Of a stretch of DNA of 64,000 nt, positions 25,221 to 35,161 are shown piece after piece; positions within the stretch are counted from its first letter, which is position 1; each line of letters starts with the position of its first letter. Made by a program: the position numbers and the translations under genes. The notes under the pieces were generated by a model, which saw only the letters and a list, made by a program, of their open reading frames with translations, did no database searches and was not told the DNA's origin. The DNA lies in contig NZ_CP016027.1 of the NCBI RefSeq assembly GCF_001663815.1, positions 1,933,001-1,997,000 of the forward strand, given 5' to 3'. The stretch comes from Halothiobacillus diazotrophicus. Lineage in GTDB: Bacteria; Pseudomonadota; Gammaproteobacteria; Halothiobacillales; Halothiobacillaceae.

Positions 25221-26441
25221 ATGACAACGCCGACCACTCATTCCGCTGCGCCCGCCGCCCCGGCCATCCCGACCCAGTACCGGATCCTCGGTGCGATCAG
25301 CGTGTCGCATTTTCTCAACGATCTGATGCAATCGCTGATGATCTCGATCTACCCCCTGTTCAAGAGCAATTTCTCGCTCAGCTTCGCCCAGATCGGCCTG
25401 ATCACCCTGTGCTTTCAGTTGACGGCGGCGATTCTCCAGCCGCTGATCGGCAACGCCATCGATCGACGCCCGATGCCCTATTCGCTGGTCATGGGCATGG
25501 GCTTCACGTTCAGCGGTCTGTTCCTGCTGGCGTTCGCGCCGAATTACGGGTTCATCCTGGGCGGCGCTGCCCTGGTGGGGATCGGTTCGTCGGTCTTCCA
25601 CCCCGAATCCTCGCGCGTCGCCCGCATGGCGGCTGGCGCGCGCCCCGGTCTCGCCCAGTCGATCTTTCAGGTGGGCGGTAACGCGGGTAACGCGGCCGGC
25701 CCGTTGTTGGCAGCATTGATCGTGATTCCCCACGGCCAGTCGAGTATCGCCTGGTTCACGGTGGCCGCTCTGATCGCCATGGTCGTCCTGTTCCAGGTGG
25801 GCAAATGGGCGGCCCAGCAGCATCGCAAGCCGAAGGCCAAACGCCTTCTGCCGCCGCCCGACCTTTCCCGGACATTGCGGTTATGGGTGCTGGCCGCCCT
25901 GCTGATCCTGATGTTCTCGAAATTCCTCTACCTGGCGAGCATGAACAACTACCTGACGTTCTACCTGATGCACCGGTTCAGCCTGCCGGTCCAGGAAGCG
26001 CAGCTGCATCTGTTCCTCCTGCTGTTTGCCGTGGCGGCCGGCACCCTGCTCGGCGGGCCGATCGGCGACAAGATCGGCCGCCAGCGGGTGATCTGGCTGT
26101 CGATTCTCGGGGTCGCCCCTTTCACCCTGCTGCTGCCGCACGTGGGTCTGATGGCGCAATCGGGTCTGCTGCTGGTGATCGGATTCGTGCTTGCCTCGGC
26201 CTTCCCGGCCATGGTGGTCTATGCACAGGAACTCTTCCCGGAACGGGTCGGTGCGGTTTCCGGGCTGTTCTTCGGTTTCGCCTTCGGCACGGCGGGGATC
26301 GGCGCGGCACTGCTCGGCCATTTTGCCGACCATTACGGCATCGACACGCTGATTCTGGACTGCGGTTTTCTGCCGCTGATCGGGGTGATCGCGCTCTTCC
26401 TGCCCGACCTGCGGGCCAAGGCGGCCCCCCAGAGCACCTGA
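25221..26441 (+). CDS. fsr: MFS transporter, fosmidomycin-resistance (Fsr) type
   Basis: A 406-residue drug exporter of the major facilitator superfamily with about twelve membrane segments. The Fsr subgroup is recognised by SHFLNDLMQSLMISIYPLFK in the first segment and by GIGSSVFHPESSRVARMAAG, the loop shared by Fsr proteins. Fsr exports fosmidomycin (an inhibitor of DXP reductoisomerase) in Escherichia coli; the natural substrate here is unknown. The gene stands alone, and its last codons and stop fall in a 15-bp tandem repeat. Confidence 0.92.
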   Translation: MTTPTTHSAAPAAPAIPTQYRILGAISVSHFLNDLMQSLMISIYPLFKSNFSLSFAQIGLITLCFQLTAAILQPLIGNAIDRRPMPYSLVMGMGFTFSGLFLLAFAPNYGFILGGAALVGIGSSVFHPESSRVARMAAGARPGLAQSIFQVGGNAGNAAGPLLAALIVIPHGQSSIAWFTVAALIAMVVLFQVGKWAAQQHRKPKAKRLLPPPDLSRTLRLWVLAALLILMFSKFLYLASMNNYLTFYLMHRFSLPVQEAQLHLFLLLFAVAAGTLLGGPIGDKIGRQRVIWLSILGVAPFTLLLPHVGLMAQSGLLLVIGFVLASAFPAMVVYAQELFPERVGAVSGLFFGFAFGTAGIGAALLGHFADHYGIDTLILDCGFLPLIGVIALFLPDLRAKAAPQST

Positions 26442-26487
26442 AGCCAGAGCACCTGAAGCCAGAACATCAGTACCCAGAACGCCTGCG
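26428..26487. repeat. 15-bp tandem repeat, four copies, over a stop codon
   Basis: Four adjacent 15-bp units (consensus GCCAGAGCACCTGAA) at 26428, 26443, 26458 and 26473 become progressively less similar. The stop codon of fsr (TGA 26439-26441) lies in the first unit, so the following copies are untranslated in that frame. The array ends 30 bp before the stop of gspN on the other strand. Confidence 0.85.
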
Positions 26488-26516
26488 GCAAGCGCCGGAC
26501 ACGCCACACTCTGGGG

Positions 26517-27332
26517 CTAGGCGCCCGGAAGAAACCCGTTGACCGGGATGCGCCCCTGCGCATCCGTTGTCCCCAGTAGCCCCAATTGCTGCCGCAAGGC
26601 CGGGCTGGCTGCAGACGTGGGTTGCAGCCAGCCCGTCACCCGGATGTGCTGCGGATCGTGGATGTTGCCCTTGAGATCGAGCTGTCCCAGCAACGGGGCA
26701 TTCGAGGTGGCCTCGGGCGTGACGCGACCGGACAGTCGCCCGCCATCGGCCAGCGTGGTGGACAAGGTCAGGGTGCCCAGGGTCAGTGGTTCCGTCGTGG
26801 TCAGCTGCGCATCCGTCCAACGCAGGCTGAGCGAACCGGATTCGGGCATCAGGCCCTGCTGCATGCGTCGCAGATATACCGCCCCACGCCCATCGAACCG
26901 ACCGCCCATCGGCCAGGCCGTGACGAGGCGCATCGCATCGCCCGCCCAGCGCGCCGTCAGTCCGTCGATCGCCACGCCGGACCAGCCCGGCGACACGTCC
27001 GCCGAGGCAGACACGCCATCCCCCTGAACGCGGATCCGCCAATCCAGTCGGCCGTGCCAGAGCGCGGCGGGACGGAAGCGCGCGGTCACCGCCCACGCAT
27101 CCCCCTGCGGCAGGTTCAGGCGCCATTGGCCCTGCCAGATCGTCCCCGACACCGGTGTCAGGGTCATGTTCCCCGGCAGCATGCCGGCCGGAACACGAAC
27201 CAGCCCTGCCGGAGCGGTCAGGATCAACGACACCCCCCAGCTCAGCAGGAACACCCCGATCAGCAGCGCCACGCCCAGCCAGCCGAATGCGCCGGACCGT
27301 CGAGCGGCCCCGGCGCCCGTCGCCACCGTCAT
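26517..27332 (-). CDS. gspN: type II secretion system protein N
   Basis: 271 residues, last gene of the gsp operon. One N-terminal membrane segment (about 17-40, WLGVALLIGVFLLSWGVSLIL) is followed by a periplasmic beta-rich domain with GTIWQGQWRL, typical of GspN. GspN is the least conserved and often dispensable subunit. The start ATG overlaps the gspM stop by four bases; the open frame upstream of it belongs to gspM in another register. Confidence 0.88.
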   Translation of the reverse strand: MTVATGAGAARRSGAFGWLGVALLIGVFLLSWGVSLILTAPAGLVRVPAGMLPGNMTLTPVSGTIWQGQWRLNLPQGDAWAVTARFRPAALWHGRLDWRIRVQGDGVSASADVSPGWSGVAIDGLTARWAGDAMRLVTAWPMGGRFDGRGAVYLRRMQQGLMPESGSLSLRWTDAQLTTTEPLTLGTLTLSTTLADGGRLSGRVTPEATSNAPLLGQLDLKGNIHDPQHIRVTGWLQPTSAASPALRQQLGLLGTTDAQGRIPVNGFLPGA

Positions 27333-27862
27333 GATTCGTTGGCCCGGCTCAGGACCAGCGAGGCATCCACCCGACCCGCGGGATGCGCGGCATCGCCATT
27401 CTGTGGCGTGATGTCGGCCCGCAGCACGGAGAGGCCCGCCGCGTGTGCCTGCATCAGCCACTGAACCAAGGTCTCGAACGGAACCGCCGCAAATTTCAGT
27501 TGTACGCGATCGTCACCGTCCGGCTGACGCTGGATCAACGCATCCTGAATGCCCATCTTCCGCGCTGCCTGCTCGACCCAAAGCATCGGCGGCAGGTTTG
27601 TGCCGGACTGCGGTGCAGCCACTGGCGTCGCCCGACTCAGGACCCCCCGTGCCCGGGCACTGAACTGCGCCAGATCCTGGGCGGCCGCCAGCCGGGCGGA
27701 TTCCCGCTGCGCCGCCTGCTGAATGGGGGTCCAGACGAACTGATAACCCAACATCAGCACCACGGCCACGGCCGCCAGCAACAGCGTTCGCCGCTCCTGG
27801 GCCGATCGCTGCTGCCAAAAATCGTCGATCCGCGCGCGCAGCGCGGTCATGGAACCATTCAT
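27329..27862 (-). CDS. gspM: type II secretion system protein M
   Basis: 177 residues. One membrane segment near 30-45 (TLLLAAVAVVLMLGYQFVW) with a short cytosolic tail carrying RIDDFWQQRSAQERR, then a periplasmic ferredoxin-like domain. GspM binds GspL and helps recruit the ATPase GspE to the inner membrane platform. The start at 27862 has GGGATAGG upstream; ATGs at 27886 and 27850 are alternatives. Confidence 0.9.
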   Translation of the reverse strand: MNGSMTALRARIDDFWQQRSAQERRTLLLAAVAVVLMLGYQFVWTPIQQAAQRESARLAAAQDLAQFSARARGVLSRATPVAAPQSGTNLPPMLWVEQAARKMGIQDALIQRQPDGDDRVQLKFAAVPFETLVQWLMQAHAAGLSVLRADITPQNGDAAHPAGRVDASLVLSRANES

Positions 27863-27938
27863 ATGCCTATCCCGTGCAGGGGCCATTTGAATATCAGCGC
27901 CCGTCTATTCAATGCCTGGCCACACACATGCCGTTCGC

Positions 27939-29222
27939 TCATGTCGTCGCCTGCCCGCTGTCCTGCATCGGCGCCAGACGTAGCCGCATGTGCGCCTTGC
28001 CGTCTTCCACGCCGGAATCCACGCGCGTAACCGTCAATCCGCCCGTCGTCTTGAGCCGGTCGAACAGGGACTGCAGCACGGCATACTGCTGGCCGGTGAT
28101 TTCCGCCGTCAGCTGATGGTCGGCATAACGCAGGGATTGGATGGTCAAACTGCCGTCCTTCTGCCGCAAGTCATGCAGCGTCTTGCCGAACGCCGCGAGG
28201 GTCGTCAGGAACCCGTCTCTTTGCGGTCCGGCGTCCAACTGATCGAGCGCCTGCTGCAACTGCACCCGGGCATTGACGAGGCGCTTGGCCTGGGGCAATG
28301 CGGCGTGAAAATCCTGCACCACCTGCGCTTGCAGGGCATCAGCCTGCCGCGCCATCTGCCAGGTCGAGACGACCTGACCGACCATCACGAGACCCAGCAT
28401 CACGCCCGCAACCAACGCCACCTGTCCCCAGCGTCGCTGCAGCAGCCGCGCTTCGGCCTGTCGCGGCGGAGTGACGGCGGACAGGGGCTGATTGCCCGCC
28501 AGGCCCTGCCGCCAGATTGCCGGCCACTCTGCCTCACCCGGCGCTGGCACCGATACCCGCGCGATATCCGTCGGCCAGCCCTCGGGCGCCGGCGAGGCCG
28601 CCCGGGTCGGATCGGCATCGTGGAACTGAACCTGCTTGGGCCGATCCGCCAGCCGGGCCAGCACCGCGCCGACGCGCGCTTCCGAGTCACCGACGCCATC
28701 GACGGCGGGCGGCAGCACGAACCCCTGATACGGGCCGGTCACCACCACGATCAGATCGGTAAAGGGTTCCCGCCAGACGGAGAAGGTCTCCGGTTCCGGC
28801 GGGGGCAGCAGATCGGCCAGCGCCACCATGGCGAAGGCCGTAACGCCCGATGCCTCGAGTTGTGCCAGTATCCGGGTACGGCGCGCGGCATCCACCAGCA
28901 GCACCGGCCAATGGCCCGGCGTCAACGGACGCTCGGCCAGTACGACGTGCAATTGCGCCGGGTCCTCGGCCGCCGCCAGTTCTTCCAGGGCAAACGGCAA
29001 GGCCTGCAGCGCTTGATGGCGCTTGCTGCTCGGGATCGGTACCAGCAGCCGACCGACGCCGTGATCCGAAAGAATCACGACCAGCGACGGTCGACCCGTT
29101 TGCGCCGCGACGAAAGCCCCGAACTCGGGCCAACCACCGTGCATCGGCGCCTTACCGGGCGGATACCAGACCAGGGTCTGGCCCGCCTGGTCGGCTATAA
29201 ACAGTAAAATCCGTTCAGACAT
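27939..29222 (-). CDS. gspL: type II secretion system protein L
   Basis: 427 residues. The N-terminal two thirds form the cytosolic actin-like domain (MSERILLFIADQAG, VILSDHGVGRLLVPIPS) that binds GspE. One membrane segment follows (about 272-292, VALVAGVMLGLVMVGQVVS) and then a periplasmic ferredoxin-like domain that pairs with GspM. The 5' end overlaps the 3' end of gspK by 28 bp, so translation is probably coupled. A 76-bp gap, the largest in the operon, separates it from gspM. Confidence 0.93.
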   Translation of the reverse strand: MSERILLFIADQAGQTLVWYPPGKAPMHGGWPEFGAFVAAQTGRPSLVVILSDHGVGRLLVPIPSSKRHQALQALPFALEELAAAEDPAQLHVVLAERPLTPGHWPVLLVDAARRTRILAQLEASGVTAFAMVALADLLPPPEPETFSVWREPFTDLIVVVTGPYQGFVLPPAVDGVGDSEARVGAVLARLADRPKQVQFHDADPTRAASPAPEGWPTDIARVSVPAPGEAEWPAIWRQGLAGNQPLSAVTPPRQAEARLLQRRWGQVALVAGVMLGLVMVGQVVSTWQMARQADALQAQVVQDFHAALPQAKRLVNARVQLQQALDQLDAGPQRDGFLTTLAAFGKTLHDLRQKDGSLTIQSLRYADHQLTAEITGQQYAVLQSLFDRLKTTGGLTVTRVDSGVEDGKAHMRLRLAPMQDSGQATT

Positions 29223-30226
29223 GCTTCGGAACTCAAGGCAATGATTCGAGAAGGACCCGTCATCGGGCGCTCAATGATCGCATAGCGCCGACGAATCACC
29301 GTATCCAGATGCACCGTCACCACGCAGAGAAAATATCCACTGTTCACCGCCAGCCCTTCCGCCGGCACCGTTTTGCCGCCGAACAGCGGCTGCGCCAGGA
29401 AATTCGCCACCGACCCGATGTTCTGACGAATCGTTGACCCGGCCTGCCCGAGATTGTCCACCGCCGGGCCCACAGATGGGCTCGCATCCTGGCTGACACC
29501 TTGGCCCACTTGCCCGCCGGTCGACAGCCGATCCGCCCCCAGGGCGATCAACACCGGTGACGGCGCACTGTTCAGGTTGATCGGCGTACCGATCGGCAGG
29601 GCCGTCACATAAGGCGCCAGACGTCGATAGATGTCCGGCGTCACACCCGGTAGCGCACGCAGTTCGGTCACGCTTTGCATCGGTCGCCCCGCCGGCACGA
29701 AGGGCGTATCCGGCGTCGACGTCTGACTCAGGGGCTCCAGATTCGGGTTCCGGGAAATCCAGTCGATCAGCGCATTGCTGATGTCCGTCTGGATATGCAG
29801 TGCCGACAGCAGATGCTGGAACCGCGTCTTGGCCACCAGATCGACCTTGTCCTCCGTCGTGATCAGACTATTGAGATTGAATCGTCCCTGGAGGTCGATC
29901 ACCCGCAAACTCATCGTCGCCGCATCGACCGGAATCCCCGTCAACGGCTGCGCCCAGGAATCCGCCGGGCCATCGACATGGCGGTCGTCCCGATCCAGCA
30001 GTGCCTGCGCCAGCACGAGCGCGCTCGAGGCCAGTTCATCGGCCCGCGCGCCATTGATCAACGCCGAGGTGGTGCCGATCGCATTCTGATTCCGGACGAT
30101 CATCGTCGCCGCCAATCCCGTTGCGATGGCCAACACCAGCAGGGCCACGATCAGCGCCACGCCCTGCTGCTGCCGGCAAGCCGGTATCGACCGCCCCTTT
30201 GTCATGCGGACAAAATGCCGACTCAT
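29195..30226 (-). CDS. gspK: type II secretion system minor pseudopilin K
   Basis: 343 residues. The prepilin leader (MSRHFVRMTKGRSIPACRQQ) ends in QQQG followed by VALIVALLVLAIATGLAATM, with no Glu at position +5, as is normal for GspK. The large globular domain after the helix is the usual tip domain of the pseudopilus. The start at 30226 is chosen for the leader; it overlaps the gspJ stop by four bases. GspK with GspI and GspJ forms the pseudopilus tip that starts assembly. Confidence 0.93.
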   Translation of the reverse strand: MSRHFVRMTKGRSIPACRQQQGVALIVALLVLAIATGLAATMIVRNQNAIGTTSALINGARADELASSALVLAQALLDRDDRHVDGPADSWAQPLTGIPVDAATMSLRVIDLQGRFNLNSLITTEDKVDLVAKTRFQHLLSALHIQTDISNALIDWISRNPNLEPLSQTSTPDTPFVPAGRPMQSVTELRALPGVTPDIYRRLAPYVTALPIGTPINLNSAPSPVLIALGADRLSTGGQVGQGVSQDASPSVGPAVDNLGQAGSTIRQNIGSVANFLAQPLFGGKTVPAEGLAVNSGYFLCVVTVHLDTVIRRRYAIIERPMTGPSRIIALSSEACLNGFYCL

Positions 30227-30963
30227 CGCCCATTCTCCTCGGCCGGCGCCACCAGGCCAGAGGACACGGGTGCCGACGTCGACGCCCCCGCCGTACCCGC
30301 ATCGGTCGCCGATGAACCAGGTGAAGCCCCCTCGCCGGTTGCGGACGGTGCCTGCGCCTTGGGCCAATCGGCTACCTGCGGAACCGTCAGGCGCAAGGGC
30401 GGCATCTGCGCCAAGGTGATATTCAGTTCGGTCGCCTTCGGCAGGCCCGCATCCGGCGCATTCGGCGGCGGCCAGACCTCGAAGGACTGGTTATTCGCAT
30501 CGTAAAATCGGAGCGTCAACGCCTCGACACCCGTGAGCAGCGGGTGCCAGACCAGAGGCCGCGCACTGTCGTTCACGGTACCGTCCACCGGCATCAACAC
30601 GGCGCGCTCCAAGGTTTTTCCCGTCAGTCGCCAGAACACCCGCGCCATCTGCGAACGGGGTTTGTCCCAGGGGTTGGCGGCATCCAGGCGCGTGAGCGTC
30701 AACAGATCGGTCGCACCGCCCAGAAAGGCCGGTACCTGACCACCCAGCACGTCACGCACCGGTCGGTCGACGGCAAAGGCCAGATCCTGCTGCAGCACGC
30801 GCAATCCCTGCTGACGCACCGTGAGGGCCTTCGTCGCCGCCTGCACGATGCCGCCTTGCCGAATCACCGTATTCAAACCGCCGTAGGCCATGACGGCGAC
30901 GAATGCGAAGATCGCGATCGCCACCAGCAGTTCCAGCAAGGTGAATCCCGATTGACGCCGCAT
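30223..30963 (-). CDS. gspJ: type II secretion system minor pseudopilin J
   Basis: 246 residues, starting MRRQSGFTLLELLVAIAIF: a very short basic leader, cleavage after the Gly, Phe+1 and Glu+5. The globular part includes the GspJ-typical GLRVLQQDLAFAVDRPVRD. A low-complexity Ala/Ser/Pro/Gly tail of about 40 residues follows the domain and is not usual for GspJ. The start overlaps the gspI stop by one base. Confidence 0.93.
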   Translation of the reverse strand: MRRQSGFTLLELLVAIAIFAFVAVMAYGGLNTVIRQGGIVQAATKALTVRQQGLRVLQQDLAFAVDRPVRDVLGGQVPAFLGGATDLLTLTRLDAANPWDKPRSQMARVFWRLTGKTLERAVLMPVDGTVNDSARPLVWHPLLTGVEALTLRFYDANNQSFEVWPPPNAPDAGLPKATELNITLAQMPPLRLTVPQVADWPKAQAPSATGEGASPGSSATDAGTAGASTSAPVSSGLVAPAEENGR

Positions 30964-31382
30964 CAGCCACCCCCTGCGGGGGCCACATCGCTCGATGTCG
31001 TCCCGCCCGCATACAGATAGGTCACCATGCTCGACTGCCCCTCGCTCGACGGCGGTGCGATCACGCGATATTCCACCCGAAACACGCCGGGGATCAGGCC
31101 CTTCGACACCGTTTGGGTCACCTGCCACGTCCGACCGGACACCCGTATTTCGCTGCTTTGCGTGCCGAGCGGCGGCATGGCTGCGGCCAGATGGAGGCGA
31201 GCACACAGATCCTCGGCAATCACATTGGCCGCCGTATCGGCCCGCAGCCGCTGCAGGATGTCGGCACTCTGTCCGCTGACCCGGATCACCGCGCCCATGG
31301 CGATCGCCAGGATGACCAGGGCCACCAATACTTCGAGCAGGGTGAATCCCCCTGCTGCCGATACGCCGGTTGACCGCTTCAT
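30963..31382 (-). CDS. gspI: type II secretion system minor pseudopilin I
   Basis: 139 residues with prepilin leader [12 protein letters not shown] and mature start FTLLEVLVALVILAIAMGA (Glu+5 present). The short beta domain after the helix is typical of GspI, the subunit that nucleates the GspI-J-K tip complex. It overlaps gspH by four bases. Confidence 0.93.
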   Translation of the reverse strand: MKRSTGVSAAGGFTLLEVLVALVILAIAMGAVIRVSGQSADILQRLRADTAANVIAEDLCARLHLAAAMPPLGTQSSEIRVSGRTWQVTQTVSKGLIPGVFRVEYRVIAPPSSEGQSSMVTYLYAGGTTSSDVAPAGGG

Positions 31383-31969
31383 GGGGACGACGCACCCGGC
31401 TCGTCCGCCAGGCTCAGCGTCTGCGTCCGACCATGCCGACCGCGCAGGCTCAGCTCAGGTGCACCGCTTGGCGCACGCCACTGGCCCTGTGACGTCACGG
31501 CCAGCAGGGCGTCCCGCCGGGGATCGCTCGCCGGCAAGTGCAACGAATCTCCCGCATCGGATCGCGAATCGACTCGGCAACCCGTGGCCCATTGCAGCGT
31601 GTCAAGCACCGTCCGTGTCACGCCGGCGGTTTCGGACGGCGTCGCGGCCGGCGAGGTCGATGCCCCCGCCACCGTCGGCGCAACCGCCAGAACGAAACTG
31701 TCCAGGGTATCGTTCCTTCGACCGATGTAGACCGTTTCATCCCGCTGCGCGGCGGTCACGACCTGCCGATCGAGCCAGCGCTGGGCGTCCGCCCGGCACA
31801 CCGTAACCCCGTCCGGTTCGGTCCGGTTCAGACTCATCACGGCGAAGCTGGCCAGGATCCCGACGATCACGATCACCACGACCAGTTCGATCAGGGTGAA
31901 GCCAGCCTGATCGCGATGGCGGGGCCGTTTCGGCGAACGGTCAGGAATGATTCCCGGCCGCACCGCCAT
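31379..31969 (-). CDS. gspH: type II secretion system minor pseudopilin H
   Basis: 196 residues from the ATG at 31969, giving leader [23 protein letters not shown] and mature [20 protein letters not shown]. The start lies 29 bp inside the gspG 3' end; shorter non-ATG starts are possible and the leader would then be more usual in length. GspH caps the pseudopilus between the major subunit GspG and the tip complex. The C-terminal domain has the longer linkers common in GspH. Confidence 0.87.
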   Translation of the reverse strand: MAVRPGIIPDRSPKRPRHRDQAGFTLIELVVVIVIVGILASFAVMSLNRTEPDGVTVCRADAQRWLDRQVVTAAQRDETVYIGRRNDTLDSFVLAVAPTVAGASTSPAATPSETAGVTRTVLDTLQWATGCRVDSRSDAGDSLHLPASDPRRDALLAVTSQGQWRAPSGAPELSLRGRHGRTQTLSLADEPGASSP

Positions 31970-32417
31970 CTTCCTGCCAATTGCCGATGTCGGCATTGGC
32001 GCCGGTTCCGCCCGGCTGACCGTCGGCGCCGAGGCTGTAGAGATCGAAGGGGCCATGCTGGCCCGGACTCAGGTACTGATAGGGGTGATTCCAGGGATCC
32101 ATCGGCAGTCGATCCAGATAGCCGCCCTGGCGCCAGTGCGGGGCATTGGCGGGCGGCTTCACCAGTGCTTCGAGCCCCTGGTCGGTGGTCGGGTAGACCT
32201 GGTTGTCCAGCTTGTACAGCTGCAGGGCGGACTCGATCGCCCGCACGTCCTGCTTGGCCTTGGCGATGCGCGCGTCGTCCGGCCGATCCATGATCTTGGG
32301 CACGACGATGGTCGCCAGAATCGCCAGAATGACCACGACGACCATCACTTCGATCAGGGTGAAGCCGCGGCTGGCGCGCAGACGGGTGGGCAGGAAATTC
32401 GTCAGGGTGTGTGTCAT
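31941..32417 (-). CDS. gspG: type II secretion system major pseudopilin G
   Basis: 158 residues. The leader [18 protein letters not shown] is cleaved by prepilin peptidase before [20 protein letters not shown] (Glu+5). The globular domain has the calcium-loop region typical of GspG ([46 protein letters not shown]). It forms the shaft of the pseudopilus that pushes substrate through the secretin. The gene follows gspF by one base. Confidence 0.96.
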   Translation of the reverse strand: MTHTLTNFLPTRLRASRGFTLIEVMVVVVILAILATIVVPKIMDRPDDARIAKAKQDVRAIESALQLYKLDNQVYPTTDQGLEALVKPPANAPHWRQGGYLDRLPMDPWNHPYQYLSPGQHGPFDLYSLGADGQPGGTGANADIGNWQEDGGAAGNHS

Positions 32418-32418
32418 C

Positions 32419-33642
32419 TCAGTGAACCATTTGGTTGAGGTCGAAAATCGGAATCAGGATCGCCAGCACGATGATCAGGACCACCGTCCCCATCACCAGG
32501 ATCAGGATCGGCTCGAACAGGCCGAGCAGGGCATTGATCAGCGTATCCAGTTCGCGTTCCTGCTGGGCGGCCGCCCGCTCCAGCATGTTGCCCAGAGCAC
32601 CGCTCTGCTCTCCGGCTGCGATGAGCTGGACCATCATGGGCGGAAATCGGCGCGACTGTTCCAGCGAACGGGCCAGTGGCGCCCCCTCCCGGACCCGGTC
32701 GGTGGCGGCCAGGATGGCGCGGCGCATGGGCTCGGAGGCCACGACCTCGCCGCTGATGGTCAACGCCTTGAGCATCGGCACCCCGGCGGCACTCAGGATG
32801 CTGAGCGTACGCGCGAACCGCGCCGCATTGAACCCCCGGATCAGCGGACCGATCACCGGCAGCTTCAACTGCAGGGTCGCCCACCACAGGGCGAAGCCGG
32901 GCTTCTTCAGCGCCCAGGCAAAGCCGACGCCCGCCGCAACCATGCCAAGAATAAGCCAGACCCATTGCGCCCGTATGAACGCGCTGGTCGCCATCAGCCC
33001 ACGGGTCAGGGGCGGCAGGGTCTGCTTCATCTGCACGAACACCTGGACGACCTGCGGCACCACGTAGGTGACGAGGCCCACGACGACCGCCACGGCCATC
33101 AGGGTCAGCAGGGCCGGGTAGAAGAGGGCCATCTGGACCTTCTGGGTCGTGGCCTGACGCGCCTCGGTATAGTCGGCCAGCCGTTCCAGCACGGCTTCGA
33201 GATGACCGGACTCCTCGCCCGCCGCCACCGTCGCCCGGTACAGATCGGAGAAGGCACGCGGAAAGGCCGACAGTCCCTGGGCAAAACTCTGCCCCTCCAC
33301 GACCCGGGAACGCACGGTGGTGATGATGCGCCGCACGCGGGGTTGTTCCGTCTGACGAATGATGCCCGCCAGGGCCGCATCGATGGGTAGCCCGGCGGCG
33401 ATCAGCGTCGAGATCTGGCGGGTGAACAGGGCGAGTTCGGTCGGACTCAAGCCCTGCCAGCGGGAGAATCGGCCACCGGCGCCCGGTGGGGGGGCGGCAT
33501 CGTTCGACACGGCCGCAATGGTCAGTGGCGACAGCCCTTGTTCCCGCAACAGGCCGCGGGCGCCCCGCGCACTGTCGCTCTCGATCACGCCCTTGCGGGT
33601 CTTCCCCCGGGCATCCAGCGCGCTGTATTCGAAGGCGGCCAC
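32419..33642 (-). CDS. gspF: type II secretion system inner membrane platform protein F
   Basis: 407 residues with two copies of the GspF cytosolic helical domain (about 70-195 and 275-400), and membrane segments near 170-195, 220-245 and 375-400. Signatures include [22 protein letters not shown] and [30 protein letters not shown] (quoted in two parts: [15 protein letters not shown] and [13 protein letters not shown]). It anchors the platform around which the GspE ATPase turns. It starts six bases after the gspE stop. Confidence 0.95.
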   Translation of the reverse strand: MAAFEYSALDARGKTRKGVIESDSARGARGLLREQGLSPLTIAAVSNDAAPPPGAGGRFSRWQGLSPTELALFTRQISTLIAAGLPIDAALAGIIRQTEQPRVRRIITTVRSRVVEGQSFAQGLSAFPRAFSDLYRATVAAGEESGHLEAVLERLADYTEARQATTQKVQMALFYPALLTLMAVAVVVGLVTYVVPQVVQVFVQMKQTLPPLTRGLMATSAFIRAQWVWLILGMVAAGVGFAWALKKPGFALWWATLQLKLPVIGPLIRGFNAARFARTLSILSAAGVPMLKALTISGEVVASEPMRRAILAATDRVREGAPLARSLEQSRRFPPMMVQLIAAGEQSGALGNMLERAAAQQERELDTLINALLGLFEPILILVMGTVVLIIVLAILIPIFDLNQMVH

Positions 33643-33648
33643 GGCGAC

Positions 33649-35148
33649 TTATCCTTCCGCCGTGACGCGCAGCAGTTCTTCCGTGGTCGTCACGCCCGCC
33701 CGGACCAGTGCCGCCCCGTAGGCGAGAATCGACGGGCTGCTGCGCCGCACCTGCGCCTCGATCGCCTGTTCCGCCGCCCCGTCGTGAATCAGCCGACGCG
33801 CGTCGGCGTCGATGGCGATCAGTTCATACACCCCGGTTCGCCCGACATACCCCCGCCCCGCCTCGCGGGCCGCCTCGCTGACACGATACAGGGTCGGCGG
33901 ATCGCGCGGATCCAGCCCCAGCAACGCACATTCGGCGTCATCCGGCGTATAGGCTTCGCGCGTCTCGGGATCCAGTCGGCGTACCAGGCGCTGGGCGAGG
34001 ACGCCGATCAGGCTGGACGACAGCAGGAACGGCTCCACGCCCATGTCCCGCAAGCGGGTGATCGCCCCAACGGCCGAATTCGTGTGCAGGGTCGACAGCA
34101 CCAGGTGCCCCGTCAAGCTCGCCTGGACGGCGATCTCCGCCGTCTCGACGTCGCGGATCTCCCCGACCATCACCACGTCCGGATCCTGACGCAGAATGGC
34201 GCGCAGACCGCGGGCGAAGGTCATGTCGACCTTCGGGTTGACCTGGGTCTGCCCGATGCCGTCCAGGTAGTACTCGATCGGGTCTTCCACCGTGAGAATG
34301 TTGCGCGCCCGCGTGTTGATCTCGGACAGCGCCGCATACAGCGTGGTGGTCTTGCCGGAGCCGGTCGGCCCCGTAACCAGCAGAATCCCGTGCGGGCGAT
34401 GGATCAGGGCATTGAGGCGCGCCTGTATTTCGGGCGTGAGGCCGAGGTTGTCCAGCGTGAGACGTCCGGCCTGCTTGTCCAGCAGACGCAGTACCACGCG
34501 CTCCCCGTTGCCCGAGGGCAATGTCGAGACCCGCACGTCCACCGGCCGCCCCGCCAGCCGCAGCGAAATGCGCCCGTCCTGCGGCACGCGCTTCTCGGCA
34601 ATGTCGAGATTCGCCATCACCTTGATCCGCGAGACGATCACGCCGGCAACGGCACGCGGCGGTTCGATGATCTCCCGCAGCATACCGTCGATCCGGAAAC
34701 GCACGACCATCCGCGACTCGAAACTCTCGATGTGGATATCCGAGGCCCCCTCGCGGACCGCCTCGCTCAGCAGGGCATTGATCAGGCGGATGATCGGCGC
34801 CTCGTCGTCGGCTTCCAGCAGGTCGATCGGTGCATTAAGGGTATGAGCGAGATCGTCGAGGCTTCCCTCGCCGAGATCCTCGACCATCTCCTGGGCCATG
34901 CTGGACCCGCCTTCGTAGGCGCGCGCCAGTTCCCGCTCGAATTCGTCCGGGTCCAGCCAGTCGAACGTCAGTCCCTCGGGAAACCGGCGCCCCAGTTCCG
35001 CCAGAACGGGGACGGGCAGGGGCTTGCAGTGCCGCACGGTCCAGGCCGGCGTCGCGGTATCGGTGGCCGAAGTCGTCGACGCCACCAGCACACCGAACCG
35101 GCGTGCATAGCCATAGGGCAACGGAGGCTTGGTCGGCAGGACATTCAT
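33649..35148 (-). CDS. gspE: type II secretion ATPase E, lacking the zinc tetracysteine
   Basis: 499 residues. N-terminal GspE domains bind GspL; the C-terminal ATPase shows Walker A GPTGSGKTTTLYA, Asp box (TVEDPIEYYLDGIGQ), Walker B VVMVGEIRD and the His box SLTGHLVLSTLHTN. The C-terminal module that normally holds zinc through four Cys (two CxxC pairs) has only one Cys (DAECALLG); the matching place reads VSEAAREAGRGYVGRTGVYEL. The ATG at 35148 with GAGG upstream is preferred to a GTG at 35172. It powers pseudopilus assembly. Confidence 0.95.
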   Translation of the reverse strand: MNVLPTKPPLPYGYARRFGVLVASTTSATDTATPAWTVRHCKPLPVPVLAELGRRFPEGLTFDWLDPDEFERELARAYEGGSSMAQEMVEDLGEGSLDDLAHTLNAPIDLLEADDEAPIIRLINALLSEAVREGASDIHIESFESRMVVRFRIDGMLREIIEPPRAVAGVIVSRIKVMANLDIAEKRVPQDGRISLRLAGRPVDVRVSTLPSGNGERVVLRLLDKQAGRLTLDNLGLTPEIQARLNALIHRPHGILLVTGPTGSGKTTTLYAALSEINTRARNILTVEDPIEYYLDGIGQTQVNPKVDMTFARGLRAILRQDPDVVMVGEIRDVETAEIAVQASLTGHLVLSTLHTNSAVGAITRLRDMGVEPFLLSSSLIGVLAQRLVRRLDPETREAYTPDDAECALLGLDPRDPPTLYRVSEAAREAGRGYVGRTGVYELIAIDADARRLIHDGAAEQAIEAQVRRSSPSILAYGAALVRAGVTTTEELLRVTAEG

Positions 35149-35161
35149 GAAAACGCGATCC

